Positions 51,005 to 60,102 of a DNA stretch of 64,000 nt are shown here, one piece after another. The position numbers and the translations under genes are program-made. The stretch covers positions 737,415 through 801,414 of the forward strand of contig NZ_CP118480.1 in the NCBI RefSeq assembly GCF_030450055.1, written 5' to 3'. Every line of letters starts with the position of its first letter. Positions within the stretch are counted from its first letter, which is position 1. The notes under the pieces were generated by a model that did no database searches, was not told the origin of the DNA, and saw only the letters and a program-made list of their open reading frames with translations. The stretch comes from Gallaecimonas kandeliae (GTDB lineage Bacteria > Pseudomonadota > Gammaproteobacteria > Enterobacterales > Gallaecimonadaceae).

Positions 51005-52345
51005 TTATTCCGTTGCCGCCCCTTCTTCGCGGGGTTTGCGCCTTGGAGCGCCCTTGTTCTTGGTATCGCGGTGGCGCAGCTTCTTGCGGTCGGCCTGCTT
51101 TTTGGCCTTGGCGTCGTCCTTGGCCTTCTTCTGGGCCTGGGCCTTCTTGGCGCTGGGCTTCTTCTTGTCCTTGTCCTTTTTCTTCTTCACCGGCTCCTTG
51201 AACTTGGACTTGGGCCTCAGCTCGTCGACGACCCGCACCTTGATCGGCTCGCCCTGGTAGCGCTCGATGCGGCGCAGCAGCGGCAGGTCATGGGCTTCCA
51301 CCAGGTTGATGGCGGTGCCCTTGGCGCCGGCCCGGCCGGTGCGGCCGATACGGTGCACATAGATGTCGGCGGTGCGGGGCATGTCGAAGTTGATGACGTG
51401 GCTGATGTCATCGATGTGCAGGCCACGGGCCGCCACGTCGGTGGCGATCAGCACCTTGGCGCGGCCGTCCTTGAAGCGGGCGACGGCGTTGTTGCGCTTG
51501 TCCTGGGCCATCTCACCCTGGAGCCAGACGCAGTTGATCTTCTCCGAGGCCAGTTGGTCGCGCAGCTCGGCCAGCTTCTCGCGGGTGCGCACGAACACCA
51601 GGGCCTTCTCGGTCTCGGGGTGGCGCAGGTGGGCCAGCAGCAGCTTGACCTTGTGGGGCTTGTCGTCGCAGAAGTAGGCCCACTGGTGGATCTTCTTGCG
51701 CTCGCGCCGGGACGGATCGGCACTGAGTTCGACCGGATCGGTCAGCGCCTTCTCGGCAAACTGCTCCAGGTTGTGGCCTTCCAGGGTGGCGGAGAACAGC
51801 AGGGTCTGGCGGCGCTGTTCGCATTTCTCGAGGATCAGCTCCATGTCCTTCTGGAAGCCCATCTCCAGCATGCGGTCGGCTTCGTCCAGCACCAGGATCT
51901 CGACGGCGATGCAGTCGAACAGCTCCCGCTCTATGTACTCCACCAGGCGGCCCGGGGTGGCCACCACCAGATCCACCTCGCCCCCCAGGGCCTTGCCGTG
52001 CACCTTGTAGTCCACGCCGCCGGTGATGGAGCCGATGCCGACCGGGGTCTTGCCGGCCAGGGCCTTGGCGTCCGCCTCTATCTGCAGGGCCAGCTCACGG
52101 GTGGGGGTGAGGATCAGCACCCTGGGTGGCTCTTTGCGCTTCTTGGGGTAGTCCAGCAGGTGCTGCAGGGCCGGCAGCAGGAAGGCGGCGGTCTTGCCGG
52201 TGCCGGTGGGGCTCATGGCCAGCAGGTCGTGACCGTCCATGGCCGCCGGTATGGCCTGGCTCTGTATGGCGGTGGGCTTGGTGTAGCCTAGTTCGTTCAC
52301 CGCAGCCAACAGGGCCGGGTCCAGTTCCAGTTTGCTAAAAGCCAT
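51005..52345 (-). CDS. srmB: DEAD-box RNA helicase SrmB (446 aa)
   Basis: Q-motif KPTAIQSQAIP, Walker A SPTGTGKTA, DEAD (LVLDEADRM), SAT (LFSATLEG), and HRIGRTGRAG are intact. The core is close to E. coli SrmB (KIHQWAYFC, RVVDELRPK), with a Lys-rich tail ending DTKNKGAPRRK. It assists early assembly of the large ribosomal subunit. It is divergent from trmN6 as in E. coli. Start ATG at 52345 with a GAGGAAAG-like site. Confidence 0.92.
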   Translation of the reverse strand: MAFSKLELDPALLAAVNELGYTKPTAIQSQAIPAAMDGHDLLAMSPTGTGKTAAFLLPALQHLLDYPKKRKEPPRVLILTPTRELALQIEADAKALAGKTPVGIGSITGGVDYKVHGKALGGEVDLVVATPGRLVEYIERELFDCIAVEILVLDEADRMLEMGFQKDMELILEKCEQRRQTLLFSATLEGHNLEQFAEKALTDPVELSADPSRRERKKIHQWAYFCDDKPHKVKLLLAHLRHPETEKALVFVRTREKLAELRDQLASEKINCVWLQGEMAQDKRNNAVARFKDGRAKVLIATDVAARGLHIDDISHVINFDMPRTADIYVHRIGRTGRAGAKGTAINLVEAHDLPLLRRIERYQGEPIKVRVVDELRPKSKFKEPVKKKKDKDKKKPSAKKAQAQKKAKDDAKAKKQADRKKLRHRDTKNKGAPRRKPREEGAATE

Positions 52346-52432
52346 GAACTTTCCTCAGGGTTTGCCCGACCAGCGGGACTTGGGGGGGCGGTGATTTTAG
52401 GCAAAGTGGCCCTGAGGTACAATCTGTCACCT

Positions 52433-53131
52433 ATGAGTAAGGGTTTCCAGTTCAAACAATTTTTCGTCGGCCACCAGGGCTGTGCCATGAAAGTGGGCAC
52501 GGACGGCGTGGTGCTGGGCCTCTGGGCGGCGCTGCCGGGGCGGGGCAGGGTGCTGGATCTCGGCACCGGTACCGGCCTTATCGCCTTGATGCTGGCCCAG
52601 CGCGGGCCAGATCTCGCCGTCCAGGCCCTGGAGCTGGACGCCGCCGCCCTGGCCCAGGCCCGGCAGAACCTGGCAGCCAGCCCCTTTAGCGACCGCATCC
52701 AGCTCCAGGGCGGCGATGCCTGCCACTTCGACGGCGGCCCCTTCGAGCTGGTGGTCAGCAACCCGCCCTTTTTTACCCCGGACGTGCACTCCCCAGACCC
52801 CAGGCGCCACCAGGCCCGGCACGTGGCGGCCCTGCCTCCGGAAGAACTGGCGGCGGCCTGCGCCCGCGTCCAAGCCAGGGAAGTGGCGCTGGTGCTGCCC
52901 TGGGAGGGGCAGCAGCTCTGGGCAGAGCCTCTGGAAGCCCTGGGCTACCGGCTTTACCGGCGCTGCGCCCTCTATTCGGTGGCCGGCAAACCCAGCCCGG
53001 TGCGGGCCTTGCTGCAATGGAGCAAGGAGCCAAAGCCTTTCGAGGAAAGCCAACTGGTGCTGCGGGACCAGGACGGGCAATGGACGGCGCAGTTCCGTGC
53101 GTTGGGCCGGGATTTCTACCTGCACTTCTGA
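52433..53131 (+). CDS. trmN6: tRNA1(Val) adenine-37 N6-methyltransferase (232 aa)
   Basis: The Rossmann methyltransferase has VLDLGTGTGLIALMLAQR (motif I) and the base-methylating NPPF motif (LVVSNPPFFTPD), with FKQFFVGHQGCAMKVGTDGVVLG at the start as in YfiC. It methylates A37 in tRNA-Val. Start placed at MSKGFQF (52433) by family length; the frame is open to 52391. Confidence 0.9.
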   Translation: MSKGFQFKQFFVGHQGCAMKVGTDGVVLGLWAALPGRGRVLDLGTGTGLIALMLAQRGPDLAVQALELDAAALAQARQNLAASPFSDRIQLQGGDACHFDGGPFELVVSNPPFFTPDVHSPDPRRHQARHVAALPPEELAAACARVQAREVALVLPWEGQQLWAEPLEALGYRLYRRCALYSVAGKPSPVRALLQWSKEPKPFEESQLVLRDQDGQWTAQFRALGRDFYLHF

Positions 53132-53233
53132 TCAGGGGTTGAGCCTGGGCGCCCGACGTGTTACCCCTTTGGCCTTTGTATCCTTTGAACCAAAACAAAG
53201 CGCGCGCCCAAGAGCGTGCCATCGGGGTGTGCC

Positions 53234-54553
53234 GTGACGACAAAATTGAAAGGGGCCGACATACTGGCCCTGGGGTTCATGACCTTCGCCTTCTTCCTGG
53301 GGGCGGGCAACATGATATTTCCGCCTCTGGCGGGACTGCAGGCGGCTGGGGATCTTGGCCTTGCCACCATCGGCTTCCTGCTTACCGCCGTGGGCCTGCC
53401 GCTGCTGACCATCATCGCCGTGGCCCTGGCCGGCGGCGGCCTGGAAGCCCTGGCGCGGGTGCTGCCCAAGGGGCTGGCACTGCTGCTGTGCGTGGCCCTC
53501 TACCTGATCCTGGGCCCCTTCTTCGCCACTCCTCGTACCGCCCTGGTGGCCTATGAGCTGGGCTTTGCCCCCTTCATCAGCGCCCCCGGCCCCCTGGCCC
53601 AGGCTCTCTACAGCCTGGCCTTCTTCGGCCTGACCTTTTACCTGGCCATCCGCCCCGGCAAGTTGCTGGCGGTGGTGGGCAAGGTGATCACCCCTGTGCT
53701 GCTGCTGCTCTTGGGGGCCATAGCCCTGACGCTGATGGTGGCGCCCCCGGGCGTTGCCGGCGCCAGCGTTGAGGCCTGGCACCAGGCGCCCTTCGCCAAG
53801 GGCTTCCTGGAAGGCTACATGACCATGGATACCCTGGGCGCCCTGCTGTTCGGCCTGGTGATCGTCAACGCCCTCAAGGCCAAGGGGGTCGAGGACCGCC
53901 GTGACCAGTTCCGCTACCTGTGCATGGCAGGGGGGATCGCCGCCACCGGCCTGGCCCTGGTCTACGTCACCCTCTTCCACCTGGGGGCCGACAGCGGCTC
54001 CCTGGTCAGCAACCCCAAGGCCGGCAGCGACGTGCTGGTGCCCGCCATCCAGGCCCTGTTCGGCGCCGCCGGCCTCTATGTGCTGGCCGCCGTCGTGACC
54101 CTGGCCTGCCTGACCACGGCCGTGGGCCTGACCTCGGCCTGCGCCGAGTACTTCTCCCTGACCTTCCCGCGCCTTGGCCATGTCCAGGTGGCGGCCGTGG
54201 TGGCGGCCGGTTCGGCGCTGGTGGCCAACGTCGGCCTGGCCCAGCTGATCGCCATCTCGGTGCCTGTGCTCTTTTTCGTCTATCCCGTGGCCATCGCCCT
54301 GGTGGCGCTGCGCCTCTTGGCGGGGCCGGTGGGCCAGCAGCGCTGGGGCCAACAGCTGGTGGTGGCGGTGACGGCCGCCTTCGCCCTCTTCGACGGCCTC
54401 AAGGCGGCCGGCGTCACCATGCCGGCCCTGTTGTCCAGCTTGCCGTTGTTCGACGCCGGCATGGGCTGGCTGCTGCCGGCCAGCGCCGCCCTGGTGGTGA
54501 TGGCCCTTGGCCGCAATCGCGGCCAGGCCTTGGCCGAAGCGGTGGAAGGCTAA
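53234..54553 (+). CDS. brnQ: Branched-chain amino acid carrier BrnQ (439 aa)
   Basis: A 12-helix symporter with FMTFAFFLGAGNMIFPPLAG, the LGPFFATPRTALVAYE signature and GYMTMDTLGALLFG, typical of LIVCS/BrnQ carriers that import Leu, Ile and Val with Na+ or H+. A GTG start at 53234 with GGGG upstream is chosen; an alternative GTG lies at 53216. Single gene ended by a terminator. Confidence 0.9.
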   Translation: MTTKLKGADILALGFMTFAFFLGAGNMIFPPLAGLQAAGDLGLATIGFLLTAVGLPLLTIIAVALAGGGLEALARVLPKGLALLLCVALYLILGPFFATPRTALVAYELGFAPFISAPGPLAQALYSLAFFGLTFYLAIRPGKLLAVVGKVITPVLLLLLGAIALTLMVAPPGVAGASVEAWHQAPFAKGFLEGYMTMDTLGALLFGLVIVNALKAKGVEDRRDQFRYLCMAGGIAATGLALVYVTLFHLGADSGSLVSNPKAGSDVLVPAIQALFGAAGLYVLAAVVTLACLTTAVGLTSACAEYFSLTFPRLGHVQVAAVVAAGSALVANVGLAQLIAISVPVLFFVYPVAIALVALRLLAGPVGQQRWGQQLVVAVTAAFALFDGLKAAGVTMPALLSSLPLFDAGMGWLLPASAALVVMALGRNRGQALAEAVEG

Positions 54554-54559
54554 AAAAGA

Positions 54560-54585
54560 AAAGGCGCCCCAGGGCGCCTTTTTTG
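54560..54585. terminator. Terminator between brnQ and fldB
   Basis: AAGGCGCCC/GGGCGCCTT with T-run, between convergent genes. Confidence 0.84.
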
Positions 54586-54596
54586 TCGTTGTCCGC

Positions 54597-55118
54597 TTAG
54601 CCAATCTGGGCCGCGTATTCTTCCAGTATCTGCACGCACCAGGCCTGGAGCCGCGGGTCCGTTTCCTTCCACTGGTTGTCGTCGTCCAGGGCCAGGCCCA
54701 CGAACTGGCTGCCGTCCTCATTGAGGGCCTTGGACGCCTCGAAGTCGTAGCCCTGGTTGGGCCAGGCACCGATGAAGCTCACCTGGTGCTGGGCCAGCTT
54801 TTCCTTGAGTATGCCCATGGCGTCCAGGAACCAGTCGCCGTAGCCGAGCTGGTCGCCCATGCCGAAGAGGGCTATGACCTTGCCGTCCAGCTCGACGCTG
54901 TCCAGGGCGTCCCACTGATCTTCCCAGTCTTCCTGGAGCTGGCCGAAATCCCAGGTGGGAATGCCGAGGATCAGCAGATCGTAATCGGCCATCAGGGCGA
55001 CGGGCACGTCTTTGAGGTTGTTGAGTTCCACCAGCTCCGCGCCGATGACGTCGCGGATCTTTTCTGCGACCATCTCGGTGTGGCAATTGGTGGAGCCGTA
55101 AAAAAGGCCGATACGCAT
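54597..55118 (-). CDS. fldB: Flavodoxin FldB (173 aa)
   Basis: FMN phosphate loop GSTNCHTE at 8-15, with [19 protein letters not shown] and [19 protein letters not shown], as in long-chain flavodoxins of the FldB type. Electron carrier in the cytoplasm. In E. coli fldB also adjoins xerD. The ATG at 55118 overlaps the xerD ATG. Confidence 0.9.
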   Translation of the reverse strand: MRIGLFYGSTNCHTEMVAEKIRDVIGAELVELNNLKDVPVALMADYDLLILGIPTWDFGQLQEDWEDQWDALDSVELDGKVIALFGMGDQLGYGDWFLDAMGILKEKLAQHQVSFIGAWPNQGYDFEASKALNEDGSQFVGLALDDDNQWKETDPRLQAWCVQILEEYAAQIG

Positions 55119-56040
55119 GACAAAAACCGGCAAGCAAAAAGAGGAGGGCAGCATAGCAAAAAGCCTCCCCCCGTATCAGCCCTTTCTGGACCACCTGCTG
55201 CTGGTGGAAAGGCTGTCGGCCCGCACCATCGACTCCTACGGCCGGGATCTCAAGGCCCTCAACGACTGGGCCCAAGGCCAGGGTCTGGCCCTGGAGCAGC
55301 TGGATACGGAGGCGCTGCGCTGCCACCTGGACTGGCGGGCCAGCGCCGGTTACAAGGCATCATCCACCGCCAGGCTGATGACGGCGGCCAAGCGTTACTA
55401 CGGCTTCCTGCTCCAGGAAAAGCAGCGCGGCGACGACCCCACGGCGCCGCTGCTGCGGCCCCGCCTGGCAAGGCCATTGCCCAAGAGCATCAGCGAGGCC
55501 GACGTGGAGGCGCTGCTGGCGGCTCCCAACCTCGAAGACCCCCTGGGCCTTAGGGACAAGGCCATGCTGGAGCTGCTCTATGCCGCCGGCCTTCGCATCA
55601 GTGAACTGGTGGGGCTGAGCCGTGATTGCGTCAACCTGCGCCAGGGCCTGGTGCGGGTCATCGGCAAGGGCGACAAGGAGCGCATAGTGCCCATGGGGGA
55701 GGAAGCCCTCCATTGGCTGGACCAATACCTCAAATACGGCAGGCCCGAGCTTATCCGGGACGGCGACGTGCTCTTTCCTTCCCAGCGCGGCCAGCAGATG
55801 ACCCGCCAGACCTTCTGGCACCGCATCAAGCTCCACGGCCAGGTCGCCGGGCTCAAGTCCGACTTGTCGCCCCACACCCTGCGCCACGCCTTTGCCACCC
55901 ACCTCGTCAACCACGGCGCCGACCTGCGGGTGGTGCAGATGTTGCTGGGCCATGCCGACCTCTCCACCACCCAGATCTACACCCAGGTGGCCCGGGAACG
56001 GCTCAAGCGCTTTCATGAGCAGCATCATCCCCGCGGTTAG
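55117..56040 (+). CDS. xerD: Site-specific tyrosine recombinase XerD (307 aa)
   Basis: The SAM-like N-terminal domain ([23 protein letters not shown]) and the catalytic domain with Arg ([12 protein letters not shown]), Lys, HTLRH, HxxH-type GHADLST and Tyr (TQIYTQV) are complete. Acts with XerC at the chromosome dif site. Starts xerD-dsbC-recJ, as in E. coli. Its start codon overlaps that of fldB within the palindrome CATG (55116-55119). Confidence 0.93.
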   Translation: MTKTGKQKEEGSIAKSLPPYQPFLDHLLLVERLSARTIDSYGRDLKALNDWAQGQGLALEQLDTEALRCHLDWRASAGYKASSTARLMTAAKRYYGFLLQEKQRGDDPTAPLLRPRLARPLPKSISEADVEALLAAPNLEDPLGLRDKAMLELLYAAGLRISELVGLSRDCVNLRQGLVRVIGKGDKERIVPMGEEALHWLDQYLKYGRPELIRDGDVLFPSQRGQQMTRQTFWHRIKLHGQVAGLKSDLSPHTLRHAFATHLVNHGADLRVVQMLLGHADLSTTQIYTQVARERLKRFHEQHHPRG

Positions 56041-56130
56041 TCGCAATGCTGTTGCACTTGCGCCATGCTCTTTGTAACTTTTGAGCAGTTGTTCGGGTCT
56101 AATCACCTGGACCCAAGCTAAGGAATCATT

Positions 56131-56838
56131 ATGAACAAGCTGAAGTGGGGCGCCCTGCTGCTGGCCCTGGTGGCAACAGGGGCCTCTGCATCCGACGCCG
56201 ACATCAAGAAGAAGGTCGAGGAAGGCCTGGGGGTCAAGGTGGAGAGCGTCAAGGCCACCCCGGTCAAGGGTCTCTTTGAGGTGGTGGCGGCCAACAACGT
56301 CATCTATGCCTCCGAAGACGGCAACTATGTGCTGTCGGGCAGCCTGTTCAGCCTCAAGGGCAAGCAGGTCACCAGCCTGACCCAGCAGCGCCTGGACGAC
56401 ATCCGCCTGGCGGCCATCAAGCCCTTTGAAAAATCCATGATCGTCTTCCCGGCCAAGAAACAGAAGCACGTGGTCACCGTCTTTACCGACACCGACTGCG
56501 GCTACTGCCAGCGCCTGCACTCCCACATGAAGGAGTACAACGATCTGGGCATTACCGTGCGTTACCTGGCCTTCCCCCGTGCCGGCCTGAACTCCAGCTC
56601 GGCCGACAAGCTTGAGTCCGTCTGGTGCGCCAAGGACCAGCAGGCCGCCATGAACATGGCCAAGACCCGCCACCAGGTACCGCCCCTGCAGTGCGCCAAC
56701 AACCCTGTGCCGGCCCACTACAAGCTGGGCCGCGAACTGAACGTCAACGGCACCCCGGCCCTGATCCTCGACAACGGCGCCATGGTGCCCGGTTACCTGG
56801 ATCCCCAGCGCCTGGAGCAGGCCCTGGACCACGAGTAA
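56131..56838 (+). CDS. dsbC: Thiol:disulfide interchange protein DsbC (235 aa)
   Basis: Signal peptide (LLLALVATGASA), an N-terminal dimerisation domain and a thioredoxin fold with the active site CGYC in TDTDCGYCQRLH; the second Cys pair is in VWCAKD... LQCANN. cis-Pro is in NGTPALIL. Periplasmic disulfide isomerase. Followed by a terminator-like hairpin before recJ. Confidence 0.93.
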   Translation: MNKLKWGALLLALVATGASASDADIKKKVEEGLGVKVESVKATPVKGLFEVVAANNVIYASEDGNYVLSGSLFSLKGKQVTSLTQQRLDDIRLAAIKPFEKSMIVFPAKKQKHVVTVFTDTDCGYCQRLHSHMKEYNDLGITVRYLAFPRAGLNSSSADKLESVWCAKDQQAAMNMAKTRHQVPPLQCANNPVPAHYKLGRELNVNGTPALILDNGAMVPGYLDPQRLEQALDHE

Positions 56839-56858
56839 GGCCCTGGTCTCATACTCGC

Positions 56859-56886
56859 AAGGGGCACCTTCGGTGCCCCTTGTTAT
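56859..56886 (+). terminator. Terminator-like hairpin after dsbC
   Basis: AAGGGGCACC TTCG GGTGCCCCTT, with the stable TTCG loop and a short T stretch. Confidence 0.7.
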
Positions 56887-56983
56887 TGGCAGCGCTGGCC
56901 TGAAAGCCTCGCCGGGCAATCAATAACGGCTAGAGATAGCGGGCCACTTTGCTTAGACTGTGGCCATCGAGAACGAAGCAAAG

Positions 56984-57007
56984 GGGCGGCGCAAGCCGCC
57001 CTTTTTT
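56984..57007 (+). terminator. Terminator-like hairpin directly before the recJ start
   Basis: GGGCGGC (56984-56990), loop GCAA, GCCGCCC (56995-57001), then TTTTTT to 57007. The recJ ATG lies 5 nt later, so the hairpin covers the normal position of a ribosome binding site. Confidence 0.75.
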
Positions 57008-57011
57008 GTCC

Positions 57012-58736
57012 ATGCCAAAAATCACCAGAAGAATCATAGAGGCAGCGCCGACCGATTGGCCCTTGCCGCCGTTGCTGGCTCGTATCTACCGGAGCCGGGG
57101 CGTTCAGAGCCTGGCCGAGCTGGAAAAAGGGGCCAAGGCCTTGGCCCCCTTTGACAGCCTCAAGGGCATGGCCGAAGCGGTCAGGCTGCTGGCCGCCGCC
57201 TTGGAAGCCCAGAAGCGTATCCTCATCGTCGGCGATTTCGACGCCGACGGCGCCACCAGTTCGGCCCTCTGCCTGCTGGCACTCAAGGCCCTGGGGGCAG
57301 AGCAGGTGGACTTCCTGGTGCCCAACCGCTTCGAATACGGCTACGGCCTGTCCCCCGAGATAGTGGCGGTGGCGGTGGAACGGGGCGCCGAGCTGCTCAT
57401 CACCGTGGACAACGGCATCTCCAGCATAGAGGGGGTGGCGGCGGCCAAGGCCGCAGGCATGGCGGTGCTGGTCACAGACCACCACCTGCCCGGGGAACGG
57501 CTGCCGGACGCCGACGCCATGGTCAACCCCAACCTCGAAGGCTGCGCCTTCCCCTCCAAGGCCCTGGCCGGGGTCGGGGTGGCCTTCTACCTGATGCTGG
57601 CCCTGCGGGCCAAGCTGCGGGAGAGCGGCTGGTTTGCCGACGGTGCCGCGCCCGGCCGTACCGAGCCCAACCTGGCGGAGCTGCTGGACATAGTGGCGCT
57701 GGGTACAGTGGCGGACGTGGTGCCGCTCGACGCCAACAACCGCATCCTGGTGCACCAGGGCCTGAACCGTATCCGTGCCCGCCGCTGCCGCCCGGGCATC
57801 TTGGCGCTGTGCGAAGTGGCGGGCCGTGAGCCGGCCCGGCTGGTGGCCAGCGATCTCGGCTTTTTCCTGGGGCCGCGCCTCAACGCCGCCGGCCGCCTGG
57901 ACGAGATGTCCCTGGGGGTCAGCCTGCTGGCCACCGACGATCTGCATCAGGCCAGGCTCATCGCCGCCCGCCTCGACAGCCTCAACCGCGAGCGCCGGGA
58001 GATAGAGTCGTCCATGCAGCAGGAGGCCCTGGCCGAGCTCGGCAAGATAGAGCTGGGCGAGGTGCCGGCCGGCATCGCCCTCTACCGGGAGGACTGGCAC
58101 CAGGGAGTGATCGGCATTTTGGCGTCCCGCATCAAGGAACGCTTCCACAGGCCCGTGTTCGCCTTCGCCCCGGCAAATGATACCGAGCTCAAGGGCTCTG
58201 GCCGCTCCATTCCCGGCCTGCACCTGCGTGACTTGCTGGACGAGCTGGACACCGCCAACCCCGGCCTTATCTTGAAGTTCGGCGGCCATGCCATGGCGGC
58301 GGGGCTCTCCATCAGGCCGACTGATTTCGAGCGCTTCAACGCTGCCTTCCAGGCCGTGGCTGAGCTCAAACTCGAGCCCCATATGCTGACCGGCGAGATC
58401 CTCTCCGACGGCGAGCTGTTGCCCACCGAGTTCAACCTGGAGACGGCCCAGCTGCTGCGTGACGGTGGCCCCTGGGGCCAGGCCTTCCCCGAGCCGGTGT
58501 TCGATGGCCACTTCAAGGTGGTGAGCCAGCGGCTGGTGGGCCAGAAGCATTTGAAACTGGTGCTGAGCCCGAGTGGCGGCGAGCCCATGCTGGACGCCAT
58601 CCACTTCAACGCCGACCTGAACCTCTGGCCCAATCCGGCTATCCAATGGGTACGGGCGGCCTTCAAGCTGGACATCAACGAGTACAAGGGCCGCCAGTCG
58701 GTGCAGTTATTGGTGGATCACCTGGAACAGGCCTAG
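57012..58736 (+). CDS. recJ: Single-strand-specific 5'-3' exonuclease RecJ (574 aa)
   Basis: DHH-superfamily nuclease: FDADGATSS (motif I), DNGIS, VTDHH (motif III) and NAAGRLDEM; the DHHA1 part carries GHAMAAGLSIR. An OB-fold follows. Works in recombination and mismatch repair. Start at 57012 matches the family N-terminus, but no ribosome site precedes it, only a hairpin with T-run. Same neighbourhood as E. coli (dsbC-recJ-prfB). Confidence 0.92.
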   Translation: MPKITRRIIEAAPTDWPLPPLLARIYRSRGVQSLAELEKGAKALAPFDSLKGMAEAVRLLAAALEAQKRILIVGDFDADGATSSALCLLALKALGAEQVDFLVPNRFEYGYGLSPEIVAVAVERGAELLITVDNGISSIEGVAAAKAAGMAVLVTDHHLPGERLPDADAMVNPNLEGCAFPSKALAGVGVAFYLMLALRAKLRESGWFADGAAPGRTEPNLAELLDIVALGTVADVVPLDANNRILVHQGLNRIRARRCRPGILALCEVAGREPARLVASDLGFFLGPRLNAAGRLDEMSLGVSLLATDDLHQARLIAARLDSLNRERREIESSMQQEALAELGKIELGEVPAGIALYREDWHQGVIGILASRIKERFHRPVFAFAPANDTELKGSGRSIPGLHLRDLLDELDTANPGLILKFGGHAMAAGLSIRPTDFERFNAAFQAVAELKLEPHMLTGEILSDGELLPTEFNLETAQLLRDGGPWGQAFPEPVFDGHFKVVSQRLVGQKHLKLVLSPSGGEPMLDAIHFNADLNLWPNPAIQWVRAAFKLDINEYKGRQSVQLLVDHLEQA

Positions 58737-58837
58737 GCCGCGCCCCCAAAAATTCGCTGCCGGCGTTGGCGGCCTTGGCTATAGACCGACTAGGGCCAGC
58801 GGTTGCCGCCTTGGCCGCGCACTTTTGGGGGGCGGCC
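58736..58837. repeat. Long imperfect inverted repeat after recJ
   Basis: GGCCGCGCCCCCAAAAATTC (from 58736) and the reverse-complementary ACTTTTGGGGGGCGGCC (58821-58837) pair over about 20 bp with a GC-rich, partly complementary interior. It could be the recJ terminator or a small palindromic element; the prfB promoter lies after it. Confidence 0.4.
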
Positions 58838-58947
58838 AAATCCTGTTCGGTGTGAGAGCAAAGCCTTTAGACCTAGGAACAGAGGCCACAAATAGGCTAA
58901 AATTCTGCCTCTTTTGCGACGGTTGATTTGAAGAGAACCCAAACGCC

Positions 58948-60046
58948 ATGTTTGAAGTGAACCCGATCAAGACCCAAGTGCAGGACCTGTCTGAGCGGAC
59001 AGCTGTTCTTAGGGGGTACCTTTGACTACGACGCCAAGAAAGAGCGTCTAGAAGAGGTCAACGCCGAACTGGAACAGCCCGGCATCTGGAACGATCCGGA
59101 AAAAGCCCAGGCCCTGGGTAAGGAACGCGCCGCCCTGGAAATGGTGGTGGAAACCATCGACACCATGACCCAAGGCCTGGAAGACGTGCTGGGCCTGTTG
59201 GAGCTGGCCGTCGAAGCCGAAGACGAAGACACCTTCAACGAAATTCAGCCGGAGCTGGACGAGCTGACCAAGAAGCTCGAAGCCCTGGAATTCCGCCGCA
59301 TGTTCTCCGGCGAGATGGACCCGTCCAACGCCTATCTCGACATCCAGGCCGGCTCCGGCGGTACCGAAGCCCAGGACTGGGCCAACATCATGCTGCGCAT
59401 GTACCTGCGCTGGGCCGACGCCCACGGCTTCAAGGCCGAGATCACCGAACTGTCCGAAGGGGACGTGGCCGGCATCAAGTCCGCCACCATCCATGTGCAG
59501 GGCGACTACGCCTTCGGTTGGCTGCGTACCGAGATCGGCGTGCATCGCCTGGTGCGCAAATCCCCCTTCGACTCCGGCGGCCGCCGCCATACGTCTTTTG
59601 CGTCCGTGTTCCTGAGCCCGGAAGTGGATGACTCGGTGAATATCGAGATCAACCCGGCGGACCTGCGGATCGACGTCTACCGCGCCTCCGGTGCCGGTGG
59701 TCAGCACGTCAACAGGACCGAGTCGGCGGTGCGGATCACCCACTTGCCCACCAACACCGTAGTGGCGTGCCAGCAGGGCCGGTCCCAGCACCAGAACAAG
59801 GACTACGCCATGAAGCAGCTCAAGGCCAAGCTCTACGAGCTGGAGATGCAGAAGCGCATGGCCGAGCAGCAGAAGCTGGAAGAGTCCAAGTCCGACATCG
59901 GCTGGGGCAGCCAGATCCGCTCCTACGTGCTGGACGACTCCCGCATCAAGGACCTGCGTACCGGTGTGGAAACCCGCAACACCCAGGCGGTGTTGGACGG
60001 CGACCTGGATCGTTTTATCGAAGCCAGCCTCAAGGCCGGCCTCTAA
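58948..60046 (+). CDS. prfB: Peptide chain release factor 2, with programmed +1 frameshift (365 aa)
   Basis: The first 25 codons ([25 protein letters not shown]) end at CTT TGA (59020-59025); translation continues in the +1 frame at GAC (59024) with [16 protein letters not shown]. The site has AGGGGG upstream (59011-59016) as an internal Shine-Dalgarno, the classic autoregulation of RF2: low RF2 favours the shift. The main frame has SPF (KSPFDSGG) for stop recognition and [14 protein letters not shown] for peptide release. Upstream of lysS, as in E. coli. A simple open-frame reading would miss the first part. Confidence 0.95.
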
Positions 60047-60054
60047 ATTTGGGT

Positions 60055-60071
60055 GGGGAGCCGCGCTCCCC
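60055..60071 (+). terminator. Weak hairpin between prfB and lysS
   Basis: GGGGAGC CGC GCTCCCC followed by CCTTTTAG; may trim but not end transcription, as the two genes are normally co-transcribed. Confidence 0.45.
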
Positions 60072-60102
60072 CCTTTTAGCCTTTCATATGGTTTGAACAG
60101 TC

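Noticed and set aside
58948..59140. prfB annotated as starting at 59141
   Set aside because: That start would drop the real N-terminus; the programmed frameshift joins 58948-59022 to the long frame.
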